A stretch of 64,000 nucleotides of DNA. Origin: Cyanophora paradoxa (taxonomy: Eukaryota > Glaucocystophyceae > Cyanophorales > Cyanophoraceae). A model generated the notes under the pieces. That model worked only from the letters and a program-made list of their open reading frames with translations, searched no databases and had not been told where the DNA came from. The stretch spans positions 1-64,000 of the forward strand of contig QPMI01000109.1 of assembly GCA_004431415.1 (NCBI GenBank). The letters are read 5' to 3'. Within the stretch, counting starts at the first letter, position 1, and every line of letters begins with the position of its first letter. Below, piece by piece: positions 10,201 through 18,690 of this stretch. Made by a program: the position numbers and the translations under genes.

Positions 10201-11600
10201 TGGCATGGATCAAAACAAATTATAATGGTGGAGTGGGTGAGGGAGTTTTAGAAATTAATCAAAGGGCAGCAGCAAAGAATATTCACAATGAGACAATATC
10301 AAGAGTGGTTACAGAGGATTACCTTCAAGCCCAGAACTACATAGATCAAACAGAACTTAATACAATCATTGCAGGTATAGGAGTCACAGGAAATTACCTT
10401 CCTCTCACAGGTGGAATTATTGATGGAACAGTAACAGCATGCAACTTCTTTGTTCACACTGAGAGTAATCAAACCTTCCCTGTGGTTCATCCAGGAGGTG
10501 AGTATGAGATACCTGATGATCCAGCTATAATGCCCATCAAGATTGATCTACCTTCTGATTATGTAGGAAGGGGTGAATTGAAAACCATTTCATTTACAGG
10601 AGACTATAATGATCTCCTTAATAAACCTACTGCTGCAAATCTACATCCTGTTGCATTTTCGGGAAGCTTCCTTGATCTAAATAATAGATCACACACTCAC
10701 ACAAAGGCAGAAATCACAGATTTTGCACACACTCATACAAAATCCCAAATCACAGATTTTGCACACACCCACACCAGGGCAGATATTACAAATTTCGCTC
10801 ACACCCATTTTAAATCTGAGATCTCAGATTTTGCTCACACTCACACAAAGTCACAGATTACAGATTTTGCCCACACTCATGTTAAGAGTGAGATTACAGA
10901 TTTTGCACACACACATGTCAAGAGTGAGATAACAGATTTTGCACACACTCACACCAAAGGTGAGATCACAGACTTTGCTCATACTCATACTAAATCCCAA
11001 ATTACAGATTTCGCACACACACACCTTTGGGGAGATATTACAGATCGACCTACTCTTGATCCCTTCACAGCCACCACCATCAGAGCCAACAACACCATGT
11101 ATGTAGGATCGGGTCAGATTGTAGAACCAGCAGGACCTATGTTTGAAGAAACATGGTTCTTCCACAATTCGCAGAATTACTTTGATAAAACCTTACTTGT
11201 TCGTGGAAATGCCTATGCAAGAAATTTCTATGCTATGAACCCCTCAAATAATGCGACCATCAGTCGATGTATTACAGAGGCAGATCTTTCCAGTCAACTC
11301 AATGCATATTTTAATGGGAAAATCCAAGCAGGAACGTATGTTTACACTACTCCTTATCTTTGGGCAAATCCTGACCATAGGTTTAACCTCACTATTAATT
11401 TCAACAGCAGCTTTGCTAACCCTCCTATTGTAACAACTGGTATACAACACAATGAGACAGCCTACTACTATCGAATGTATGTTAGGCTTAAACAAGTTTA
11501 CAGTAGCTATTTCACTTGTGAGCTTGACATAGTTCCATTAAGTTCTTTTGACAGACCAGGATTTCCAGTTACAATTCATTACATTGCTGTCGCAATTTAA
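7267..11600 (+). pseudogene. Giant fibre/adhesin with HxH repeats and H-type lectin tip, one frameshift
   Basis: Two overlapping ORFs (7267-7863 and about 7689-11600) join by one indel near 7685 into a protein of about 1,440 residues. In order it has a polar N-terminus; acidic repeats with EEEYLPDG (8218-8520); HxH-W modules such as DHNHDWDEI (8575-8760); a 170-residue module found twice (GVSLYQ... to ...ISRVVTEDYL, about 8775-9270 and 9795-10325); further HxH modules (9530-9770); ten tandem 12-residue HTH units (10692-11051); and a C-terminal beta domain resembling an H-type lectin (11325-11600). Such HxH motifs bind metal inside trimeric phage tail fibres such as T4 gp37. A trimeric receptor-binding fibre is the natural reading; the sugar target is unknown. 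Confidence 0.82.
10692..11051 (+). repeat. Ten tandem 36-bp units coding HTH-K-I-D-F repeats
   Basis: Ten consecutive 12-residue units of consensus HTHTKSxITDFA are encoded without a gap; units vary at positions 4-7 (TKAE, TKSQ, TRAD, FKSE, VKSE, TKGE) and the last ends in ITDRP. This is the phage tail-fibre repeat pattern, in which the His-x-His pair is kept in every unit. Codon-level variation shows the units have diverged since duplication. Confidence 0.9.
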
Positions 11601-11619
11601 CTATTTCGTAATTATAAAG

Positions 11620-12674
11620 ATGACCTCCCTTTTAGAGATTCCAAACTATGAACTTGCCGCAAAATCACTCCATAGCACCTCTCATGGAGTAGTTGATTCA
11701 ACCCCTGGGTATATTTGTACTGAAACTTCAAGTAATACCTCTTTCACAGAGAATAATATACTCAGAGTCAAAGAAATTCGATGTGATAGAAATGGAGGCA
11801 AGATAAGAACCACAGGAATTATTATCTCGAATAAAAATCAGGATCAAGCAGGTCAAGTAGTCCCTGATTTGGCAGTCTATGATAATGTGGGTGGATTTAC
11901 CACAGCACAGATAGTTACTTTTGGTAACACAAGTAATAATTCTGCACTTGTGGTTAAAAGTGGAGGAGCCTACATTGGTGATGGAGCAAATGTAGCAGGA
12001 ACTGTCACAGCTAATCAATTAAATGTGGGTGGGATAAGTTCATTCACAGGATTGATGTCTTTGAATGGTGGTCTCTCAGGAAATATCCAATATGGAACTC
12101 TCACAGCTACTACAAGAATTAATGCACCTGAGGTAGATAATGGATCAGATACCAATGCGAACTATAAACGAAATGGTATTACGATTTTCTCTCTTGAAAA
12201 GATACCTTCCAATTTACAGACACCCACTCATTACGAAACTCTGACACTATCAAACGAAAAGTATTTGAAAAGAAATGGTTGCCCAAGATTTTTTGCTGCA
12301 AAGCAATCGCCAAATGGAGCTTTAACTTTCACAATACCTTCTGGATCTGGTCCAATAACTTCTTATGGAACAGAGTTGGTAGATCAGGGAAATTGCTTTG
12401 ACCCACAACAGGCACTTTTACAGCACCAATTGCTGGATGTTACAGGTTCTTCTTCTCAATTGGAACTTCATCGACAATATTTTATCTAATGATATACAAA
12501 AATGGAGCAGATACCGGATTGCAAGTGTATAACCAAGAAAAAGGTGGAGTCACTTGCTATGGACTTGACATTTTAATTAATCTTTCCCAAAATGACTCTA
12601 TACAACTTTATTATCCTTACTCAACATATCCCTCCCGTTTACTTTTTGGTGGGATGCTTGTGAGTTTAACATAA
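11620..12674 (+). pseudogene. Fibre with shared N-module and C1q-like tip, one frameshift
   Basis: The start is ATG 11620 (MTSLLEIPNYELAAKSLHST), 19 bases after the giant fibre stop. The N-terminal module of about 110 residues (TPGYICTE, LRVKEIRCDRNGGKIRTTG, VKSGGAYIGDG) recurs in the next fibre genes. The C-terminal part, read across a frameshift near 12405, has the C1q/TNF-like strand pattern GNCFDP then TGTFTAPIAGCYRFFFSI and ends MLVSLT. C1q-like domains form trimers and bind varied ligands, so this is a probable receptor-binding fibre. One base seems lost near 12405 and splits the gene into ORFs 11620-12489 and 12489-12674. Confidence 0.78.
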
Positions 12675-12696
12675 TATTGTCTGTCTAATGTAAAGA

Positions 12697-13724
12697 ATGA
12701 CTACTCAGATAGCAGTACCTGTTTTCTGTTATGCAGCACCAAAAATACATCAACTTAATCACACTGTCACAGATGCTACACCAGGTTTTATTTGCACAGA
12801 GACAACAGGAGCTGATTCATTCTCTCAGAACTCTGTCATTAGATGCAAAGAAATAAGATGTGATCGCAATAATGGGAAGGTGAGAACCACAGGTCTCATA
12901 GTATCAAATAAAAACCAAGTCCAATCAGGATCGATTGTTTCAGATTCAGCAATTTATGATGATGTGGGAGGGTTCACCACACCCAAACTAATAAATTTTG
13001 ACAACACAAGCAATAATGCAGCTCTTGTTGTCAAGAGTGGAGGAGCTTACATTGGAGATGGGGCAAGGATTGATGGAAATCTTGCAGCCAATCAAGTAAA
13101 CATAACAGGAACAAGCACATTTACAGGGTTGGTGACAGCAAATGCTGGTATTTCGATACCCAATCAGTCCCAACAGATAATCCAAGCATTAACAAAAGTG
13201 ATTACTCCTGAAATAGATACTGGATCAGCCACAAATCTGCTTTTTAAACGCAATAGCAATACTGTGGCATTGCTTGAATCGAACTGTCTGACAATTAACA
13301 CACAGAACTATTTTAAATATCAGTCCCAACCAAGATTCTGTGTTCAGCTAAACTATAATCATACAGCAACAAGCGCCACTGCTTTGATAAATTGGGGAAT
13401 CGTTCATTTAAATCATCCTACAAATCATTTTGCAGTTGCTAATGGGAGATTTACTGCTCCTGTTTCAGGGCATTACCGTTTTTCAGCAGTTACCTTCTCA
13501 CAAGCCTCATCACTACCCATAGAGCTTACTCTTCAAGTAAATGATGCAAACCCAAGTGGTGTTGCAATAAATGTAATTGCCTCAAACACTGCTGGATACA
13601 AAACCATTTCGCTAAATTGTATTCTCTATATTGCTGCTAATGAGTATGTAACACTTGTTACAAATACAAATGGGTTTATTCTTCTAAAACAGCATTTGCA
13701 GGTGAGCTTATCAGCATCACATAA
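12697..13724 (+). pseudogene. Second fibre with C1q-like tip, frameshift near its end
   Basis: Starting MTTQIAVPVFCYAAPKIHQL, this paralogue of the previous gene keeps the N-terminal module (TPGFICTE, IRCKEIRCDRNNGKVRTTG, VKSGGAYIGDGA). The C-terminal C1q-like domain (FAVANGRFTAPVSGHYRFSA) is complete except that one indel near 13675 shifts the frame. In the shifted frame the domain ends AFAGELISIT-stop at 13722-13724, which matches the end of the preceding fibre (LLFGGMLVSLT-stop). Without this correction the ORF runs on to 14013 and appears fused to the next gene. The fusion is therefore probably an artefact of the indel. Confidence 0.78.
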
Positions 13725-13746
13725 ATTTTCTCACCATAAAATAGGA

Positions 13747-14013
13747 ATGTCGAATATCTACCAAGTAGTCCTCTCAGATACTGAAAAACTGGGAATGGAA
13801 TATTGCTCTGCTTCTGTTCAGAATTGGATTGACAATGCAGCCCACAACAGAGCAAGAATTGCAATTGATGAGATTGTTCAGAAAGAAATTCAGTCTTGCA
13901 TTTCGGGAGGAGTTCAAATACCAACCTCAAAGGAAGCTATTGTTTTACAGGCATTCCAAAGGGGGACTGTGAAAAAAGCAATCGAGTATAACATTGTCAC
14001 AGAAGAACTGTGA
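13747..14013 (+). CDS. Small phage-type protein found beside tail fibre genes
   Basis: From ATG 13747 the sequence MSNIYQVVLSDTEKLGMEYC leads into VQNWIDNAAHNRARIAIDEI and an Ile/Val-rich end (88 residues). This pattern - a short beta start, W-I-x-N-A, then NRARxAxDEI and a Gly-x-P-I/x-T-K-E-E/A-I-V segment - is familiar to me from small proteins encoded next to bacteriophage tail genes, whose role is not established. Its position in the middle of the viral fibre cluster fits. Although the ORF is continuous with the upstream fibre, comparison of C1q ends shows it is a separate gene with its own ATG, 22 bases after the corrected stop. Confidence 0.68.
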   Translation: MSNIYQVVLSDTEKLGMEYCSASVQNWIDNAAHNRARIAIDEIVQKEIQSCISGGVQIPTSKEAIVLQAFQRGTVKKAIEYNIVTEEL

Positions 14014-14048
14014 ACATTATTTTTCTTTCCTTCTTAGTAAAAGAAGCA

Positions 14049-14893
14049 ATGGGTGAATATAATCGAGTTCAACTGCCTATATATTCCCTTGGATCCCCTG
14101 CAATGCATTTTCGCCAGCATGAAGTAAATGATGAGGTTCGTGGTTTAGAATCCACAGAGAGACCCAATTCCAATGGCAACTCCTTTGATAAAAATTCGAT
14201 TATTCGAGTTAAAGAGCTGAGAGCTGATAAGAATTCTGGTGTGGTTAAAACAACTCGACTTCTTGTCACAAATGCTAACTTTTTCCAGCCTACCAATGGA
14301 GGTCCTGATGCTTACAGTGTTGATCTGAAAGCCCTTGATTTCGATAAGAATTCTGCTGCTGTTACTGTGAGATCAGGAGGAGCATTTATTGGGGTGGCTG
14401 TCGAATTTCAGGTCAGCTTTCATCCTCAATTTCGTATAATGATGTCCCAGATACTCTAGAGCAAAATGTAGAAGACCCCCAACGAATTCGATTATATACT
14501 CCTGTTGCACAGCAGCCATTAATTCAATTTTACATTGGATATACTGTTACTCTTGAAAACTCGGAATTAATTGAAGGAACCAAAAGAGTACTGAGAGGTC
14601 TTGCGATTCCATCTGCAATGCTTTCCCTTTGTAGAGCCAACAACAATCAAGTAGGTCATAAATACTATTTCAATGTTCAGGGATATAATCATTTCGGTTA
14701 TGGCTACTGTGTTTATAATAATAATTTCACCTTTGACTTGTTTGTTACAGATATTGGGTTATATACTATAACTCTTATCGGTTTGAGAACAGATATAGCC
14801 GCTGTATCAGCTCTTAGAGGTGTAACTCCTGATACTCTTTCAGTTACAGGGTTTTACATGGAGCCAGATGTAATTGATGACCCAACCCCATAA
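14049..14893 (+). pseudogene. Fibre with shared N-module and beta-rich tip, one frameshift
   Basis: The start ATG 14049 gives MGEYNRVQLPIYSLGSPAMH. The N-module repeats the pattern of the two preceding fibres (IIRVKELRADKNSGVVKTTR, VRSGGAFIG). Near 14390 an indel moves the reading into another frame that continues to the TAA at 14891-14893. There the tip has the strands YTVTLENSELIEGTKRVLRG and the NHFGYGYCVYNNNFTFDLFV region. This tip resembles that of the following gene (ITPYDNFGIAYHGVNFGLED) and not the C1q type. The total is about 280 codons, matching its neighbour. The tip family is not recognised. Confidence 0.72.
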
Positions 14894-14916
14894 AAGATAT
14901 ATCCCTTTAATGTAAA

Positions 14917-15750
14917 ATGGCTGAGCAACCCCCACTTGAACGAATTATTACACCACAGCTATCATTAGCTGCCCCAGCAAACCATGTTTTACAGCATGCT
15001 ACCTTTGATGATGTAGAGGGTCTCCAATCCACAGAGGTCCAACCTACAATGAACACCTTTGGTTCCACCCACAAACTGAGATTACAGGAACTCAGATGTG
15101 ATAAAAATAATGGAATAGTTAAGACAACTAAGCTACTTGTCACAAATGCAAACTTTTCTGCTCATTATGGAGACCCAGATAGCTATGGAGATCCTCTGTC
15201 TACTTATTCTTTTGAATCTAGGTCTGGAGCTATTAACTGCAAATCGGGGGGAGCTTATATTGGTGATGGTCTTAGGGTTGGTGGGGCTGTTGGAGCGCCT
15301 CTATTTGTGAATGATCAACCCAATCCCATTGATCCTAACACAAGAATTCGAACCTATGTCCCCAGCATGAATGCCCCATACATTATAAAGATATTCCCCA
15401 TTGTTGTAAATGAACAAACAGCAGTAGTAGACTCTCTTGTTGAAATTGGTGACCACTACAAGGTAGTTGTGGATATCCCACCAGATGTATATGCTGTATG
15501 TCAAGTAGAGGGTGGAACTCCTAATTTTGCAGTTGTGATCACCCCATATGATAATTTTGGTATTGCTTATCATGGAGTCAATTTCGGTTTGGAAGACTAT
15601 CAGTTTCTGGTGAGAGCCACCAAGTTTGGTATCTACAAGTGTGTATTATATGCTGAGAGAACCGATTTTATTGCAAGGCAGAATACCTATGCTGAGTATT
15701 ATGGCACAAATCGATATTTCCCCATTTTTGGGCAGGATACTGCTCCATAA
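14917..15750 (+). CDS. Fibre with shared N-module and beta-rich tip, intact
   Basis: An intact 277-codon gene starts MAEQPPLERIITPQLSLAAP. The first 110 residues match the fibre N-module (LRLQELRCDKNNGIVKTTKL, CKSGGAYIGDGLRVGG). The tip is a beta-rich domain with YKVVVDIPPDVYAVCQVEGG and a GFD/NFG loop also seen in the preceding gene. It shows what the frameshifted neighbour looked like when whole. By analogy with the C1q-tipped paralogues the N-module probably docks on the virion or trimerises and the tip contacts the host cell; this is inference. Confidence 0.75.
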   Translation: MAEQPPLERIITPQLSLAAPANHVLQHATFDDVEGLQSTEVQPTMNTFGSTHKLRLQELRCDKNNGIVKTTKLLVTNANFSAHYGDPDSYGDPLSTYSFESRSGAINCKSGGAYIGDGLRVGGAVGAPLFVNDQPNPIDPNTRIRTYVPSMNAPYIIKIFPIVVNEQTAVVDSLVEIGDHYKVVVDIPPDVYAVCQVEGGTPNFAVVITPYDNFGIAYHGVNFGLEDYQFLVRATKFGIYKCVLYAERTDFIARQNTYAEYYGTNRYFPIFGQDTAP

Positions 15751-15772
15751 GAATATTGGTTATATATAGAGT

Positions 15773-16045
15773 ATGGATAGTAAAACAAAAAAGTTTATTG
15801 ATGCTGCTATGACAGTTCATGGTAAAGATAAATTCGATTACAGTGAGACACATTACATCAAAGCTCAAGAGAAAGTATCTGTTAGATGTTTGCAGTGTAA
15901 CAAGGTGATCCTTACATATCCCTTTAATCATGTGAAGGGATCAGGTTGTAGGGAATGCAACAAAAAGCATTCTCAGGCTTACAGGAAAAGGGCTACTTCA
16001 TCAATCAAAGTAGAGTACAGGGATATTTGCATTAGGTTCGATTAG
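15773..16045 (+). CDS. Cys4 zinc-binding protein of the endonuclease-associated type
   Basis: The 90-residue product starts MDSKTKKFIDAAMTVHGKDK. It follows the pattern 'FI..A...HG.K.dYs...Y..a..kV...C..C ... G.GC..C', which is common in N-terminal domains attached to phage and viral homing-type endonucleases. Two CxxC pairs (CLQC at about residue 39 and CREC at about 59) can hold one zinc ion. After the second pair only about 30 residues remain and no GIY-YIG or HNH nuclease motif is visible, so this is either a stand-alone DNA-binding domain or a remnant of a longer nuclease. It lies 22 bases after the last fibre and 29 before SpeD, on the same strand. Confidence 0.7.
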   Translation: MDSKTKKFIDAAMTVHGKDKFDYSETHYIKAQEKVSVRCLQCNKVILTYPFNHVKGSGCRECNKKHSQAYRKRATSSIKVEYRDICIRFD

Positions 16046-16074
16046 GATTAATTAATTTTTCTAAGGTATTCTTA

Positions 16075-16473
16075 ATGGAGACTAAATACAGAGGCTTTCA
16101 TGTAATGCTTGATTACAAGGCTAAAACAGCTATAGCAACAGGCTATGAGCATGTTAGCTTTCTTGGTAATTGGATTATGAGAACCCTTGAACAAGCAATA
16201 TTGAGACAAGGTATTAGGATTGTTCATAAACACTGTGAGATATTTGATGGCAAACTATCACCTCCTGGTTTTGCATTGGTTCTGCTATTAGATGAAAGCC
16301 ATTGCACAGCTCATTGTTATTCCAATGAAGGCATGTTAGCAATTGATATATTCAGTTGTGGTAAAGAAGCTCAGCATAAAACACAATCAGTAGCAGATGA
16401 GATCGATAAAACAATGAATTTCTTAACATTTGAGAAGACTGAGAGACATAAACATGATAGATTCCCGTTTTGA
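16075..16473 (+). CDS. speD: S-adenosylmethionine decarboxylase proenzyme, bacterial/archaeal type
   Basis: The 132-residue product matches the small prokaryotic AdoMet decarboxylase. This enzyme makes decarboxylated AdoMet, the aminopropyl donor for spermidine. The self-cleavage site is ESH with Glu74-Ser75, Ser75 being the residue that becomes the pyruvoyl group. The processing histidine is His80 (Ser+5) and the catalytic cysteine is Cys95 in FSCG (Ser+20), exactly the spacing of Ser63/His68/Cys83 in the Thermotoga enzyme. The strand before the site (GFALVLLLDESH) and the motif AIDIFSCG after it also fit. The length is normal and there is no lesion. It is the last gene before the terminal region. 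No spermidine synthase is in the window, so it would have to use the host's or act on host polyamine balance. Confidence 0.93.
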   Translation: METKYRGFHVMLDYKAKTAIATGYEHVSFLGNWIMRTLEQAILRQGIRIVHKHCEIFDGKLSPPGFALVLLLDESHCTAHCYSNEGMLAIDIFSCGKEAQHKTQSVADEIDKTMNFLTFEKTERHKHDRFPF

Positions 16474-17280
16474 TGGGTTTCTATAATGAATTTCTAAAGG
16501 ATTCCTTTGTTTTCTAACAATAACATTGATAAGCTACTGTAACAAAAAGATATAATATATCCTTTCACTACAGTAGCTTTATACAATGATTATTTTCCGG
16601 ATTCCGGACATTTTTTACGATAGAATTCTATTGTAAGTAATTGGAATAATGTTCGATTTCATTACAGTAAAACTCAACATTCCCCTAGATTCCCCCTATT
16701 ATATAATATTTATATTAAAGTGGACTCTAGGTTGACTCATATTAATCGTAAAAGTAGTAATAGTATATGGATTTTGTTACGAATTCAATGCAAGGGTTGA
16801 CTAAGTGGGTTGAGTTGACTCAAATTTCACAGGAAATAACAATGAATCAGAGTATAAAATGCATTTTTTGAATCAACTACACCAACTAACACTGAGATTT
16901 TCACAATATATGAGATCCTTACTGAATATGGTATGTGTCACAGGTGTCACAGGTTTATCCCAGCTCAAGCCCTATAAAGAGTGATTTTCCCTTTCGATGG
17001 GATGGACCTGTGACACCTGTGACACCCAATTATTCATTAAATTCCTAAGGGTCCCCCCTTAGACTCAATAAAACAATGATAAAAACATATAAGTTTCATG
17101 TATAATTACGATTGAATTCAATAAGAGATCGATTTGTTTTATTTAACAAATGAATCTTTTATGGATCTTAATCGAGTTTAGCGATATGTTTCCGATTAAA
17201 TGAATTAAATTTAATTAAATTTAATCGAGAAAGTACATGAATATAATATCGATTAAATCAATTAACTTTTAGACCAATCA
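16474..17280. other. Gene-free A+T-rich terminal region of the virus
   Basis: No credible ORF is present on either strand. The stretch holds a 20-bp inverted repeat built from a TGTCACAGG unit (16935-16954 and 17006-17025) and many runs of short A/T palindromes, for example aattaaatttaattaaattt near 17200. A terminal gene-free region with iterated short words is a likely site for replication initiation or packaging signals, but nothing proves this. Confidence 0.5.
16935..17025. repeat. 20-bp inverted repeat made of doubled TGTCACAGG words
   Basis: The left arm gtgtcacaggtgtcacaggt (16935-16954) is the exact reverse complement of 17006-17025. Each arm contains the word TGTCACAGG twice in tandem, giving four protein-binding-size sites around a 51-base loop. 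It may be a binding site for a replication or transcription protein. Confidence 0.85.
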
Positions 17281-17561
17281 CACATAGTAAAATGCGGAGT
17301 TTTAACCAGAGGCAAGATCTAATTGAGATTCAGTTATATTATTCGGAAATATATACAGATTATCGATAGACTCAGTAAGACTAATCGGAAAATAAGAGAA
17401 ATTTACGATAAAATATCGAAAAGAATACAAAATAATCGAAATAAATGAATATTCGATAAGATATACACAGATTATCGATTGATTGAAATAGAATATACGA
17501 GATATATCAACAAAATCAATTAAGATAAGCCGAGGGTTAAAACTCCGCATTTTACTATGTG
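17281..17561. repeat. Terminal foldback: 27-bp perfect inverted repeat at virus end
   Basis: Bases 17281-17307 (starting cacatagtaaaatgcggagt) are the exact reverse complement of 17535-17561. The 227 bases between them show further weak inverted similarity close to the arms. The right arm ends exactly where the sequence becomes G+C-rich. It is therefore best read as the terminal repeat of the element, possibly with a foldback structure. No target-site duplication can be checked because the left end is outside the window. Confidence 0.8.
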
Positions 17562-18690
17562 TCCCGGCTGCAGCTGCAGATGCAGACCTGCGGGTGGGCG
17601 AGGATGGCCTGCGCGATCACCGTGACCGCCTTCCTGCCCGGCCAGGCCTCCTTGCGAGCCGGCGGCGCCAGCCTGCCGGCGGCACGGCCCAGCACGTGCA
17701 GCTGCGCGTACAGGCTCGGGCCGCGCGGCGGGGCGAGGGCGCGCTGCAGCTGGGGGGTGCACGCGCACGGGGGTGCGGCCTCGGAGGTCGCGGGCGGCGA
17801 GGTCCGAGTGGGGCGCGAGGACGGCGGCGAGCTGCCCGTGCACCCACGCCTCGCTCCACCTGCCCCCGCCCGCCCCGCCCCCGTGAGCCTCGCCCGTGCG
17901 CGCCCGGTTGCCTCGAAGAAGCAGCGCACGAGGAAGCTGTGAGCAGGTGGAGGGGCGTGCTGCCCTCTCGGTTCTTCGCCTTCGCCGCCTGCCGAAGGGG
18001 GCGGATTGATTCCATTATTCCGAGGCGATAAACAATCGAATAAAGAGAAACGAGGGCCGAATTATGAGAAACGAGCTTCTAACTCGAACTCGCGCCTGAG
18101 GGCAGCGGGCGACGAGGAGGGGCACGATGAGGTCGCGGTCGGTCTTGCGGCCCACATAGGATGGCCCCAGGCAGAGGTGCAGCACCGTGTCGCCGTCCAT
18201 GTCCTGACCGCGAGGCGGTCGCGAGGCGGTCAGGAAATCGAATGGAGTCCGAAAGAAATCGCAAGGTATAATGTCGCACGGCGGTCAACACGTCGGAGTG
18301 CGGGAGGAACGCCTCGACGGCAGCGAGGTTCCCCGCCAGGCACGCCGCCATCAGCGGGGTGAGGCCTGCAAGGCGGCGAGGCGGCGCGGGCCGGGGCGCG
18401 GTCAGCTGCAGCTGCGGGCTAGCGCGCGCGCTGCGGCGCCGGCGCGCCCGTCGGGTCGCAGAGGGCGAGGGCGGCCTCCTTGTCCTCCTCCTCCTCCAGC
18501 ACCGTCGCCGGGTCCAGCCCCTGCCCACGTGCACGCCCTCCCCTCAGTCCCGGCCCGTGGGGCAGGGCCGGAGGGGAGATCTAGGCAGATTTGGATCTGA
18601 CGGGGTCGCGTGCCTTCTGAACAGCTGCGTAGTGCAGGACAGACTTGCCGTTCTCGTCTGGCAAATCGCTAATTAATATTCAACGGCAAT
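17562..18690 (-). pseudogene. Ankyrin-repeat host gene, truncated by the virus
   Basis: Minus-strand exons with good ankyrin motifs appear in order: DENGKSVLHYAAVQ (about 18,650), LTPLMAACLAGNLAAVEAFL (about 18,330), DMDGDTVLHLCLG (about 18,190), NREGSTPLHLLTASS (about 17,960) and LAARDLRGRTPV (about 17,790), separated by short GT...AG introns. Ankyrin arrays mediate protein binding. The last reading frame runs to 17562 and is stopped only by the viral terminal bases (TAG inside cacatag), so the 3' end is missing here. The start is not clear. It follows the F-box/ankyrin gene on the same strand and could be its duplicated neighbour. Exon borders are estimates by eye. Confidence 0.6.

Larger units (their letters stand above)
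1..17561. mobile_element. Integrated polinton-like virus, right-hand part
   Basis: This A+T-rich, intronless, gene-dense block carries the morphogenesis set typical of polinton-like viruses: packaging ATPase, double-jelly-roll type capsid protein, two minor capsid proteins and several fibres. It ends where base composition switches abruptly to G+C-rich spliced host DNA. A 27-bp inverted repeat stands exactly at the switch (17281-17307 and 17535-17561). The left part, where replication genes and an integrase would be expected, is outside the window. Many genes carry small indels, so this copy is probably no longer able to make virions. Assignment rests on gene content and motifs read by eye, not on a database search. 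An assembly chimera is the main alternative for the junction. Confidence 0.88.

Noticed and set aside
12697-14013. Single fused fibre plus phage-type protein of 438 codons
   Set aside because: The C1q-like domain ends properly in another frame (stop at 13722-13724), matching its paralogue, so the fusion is created by an indel.
17281-17561. An independent MITE sitting at the virus end
   Set aside because: The 27-bp arms could belong to a 281-bp MITE, but no target duplication flanks it and its outer end coincides exactly with the virus-host switch. A terminal foldback of the virus is simpler.
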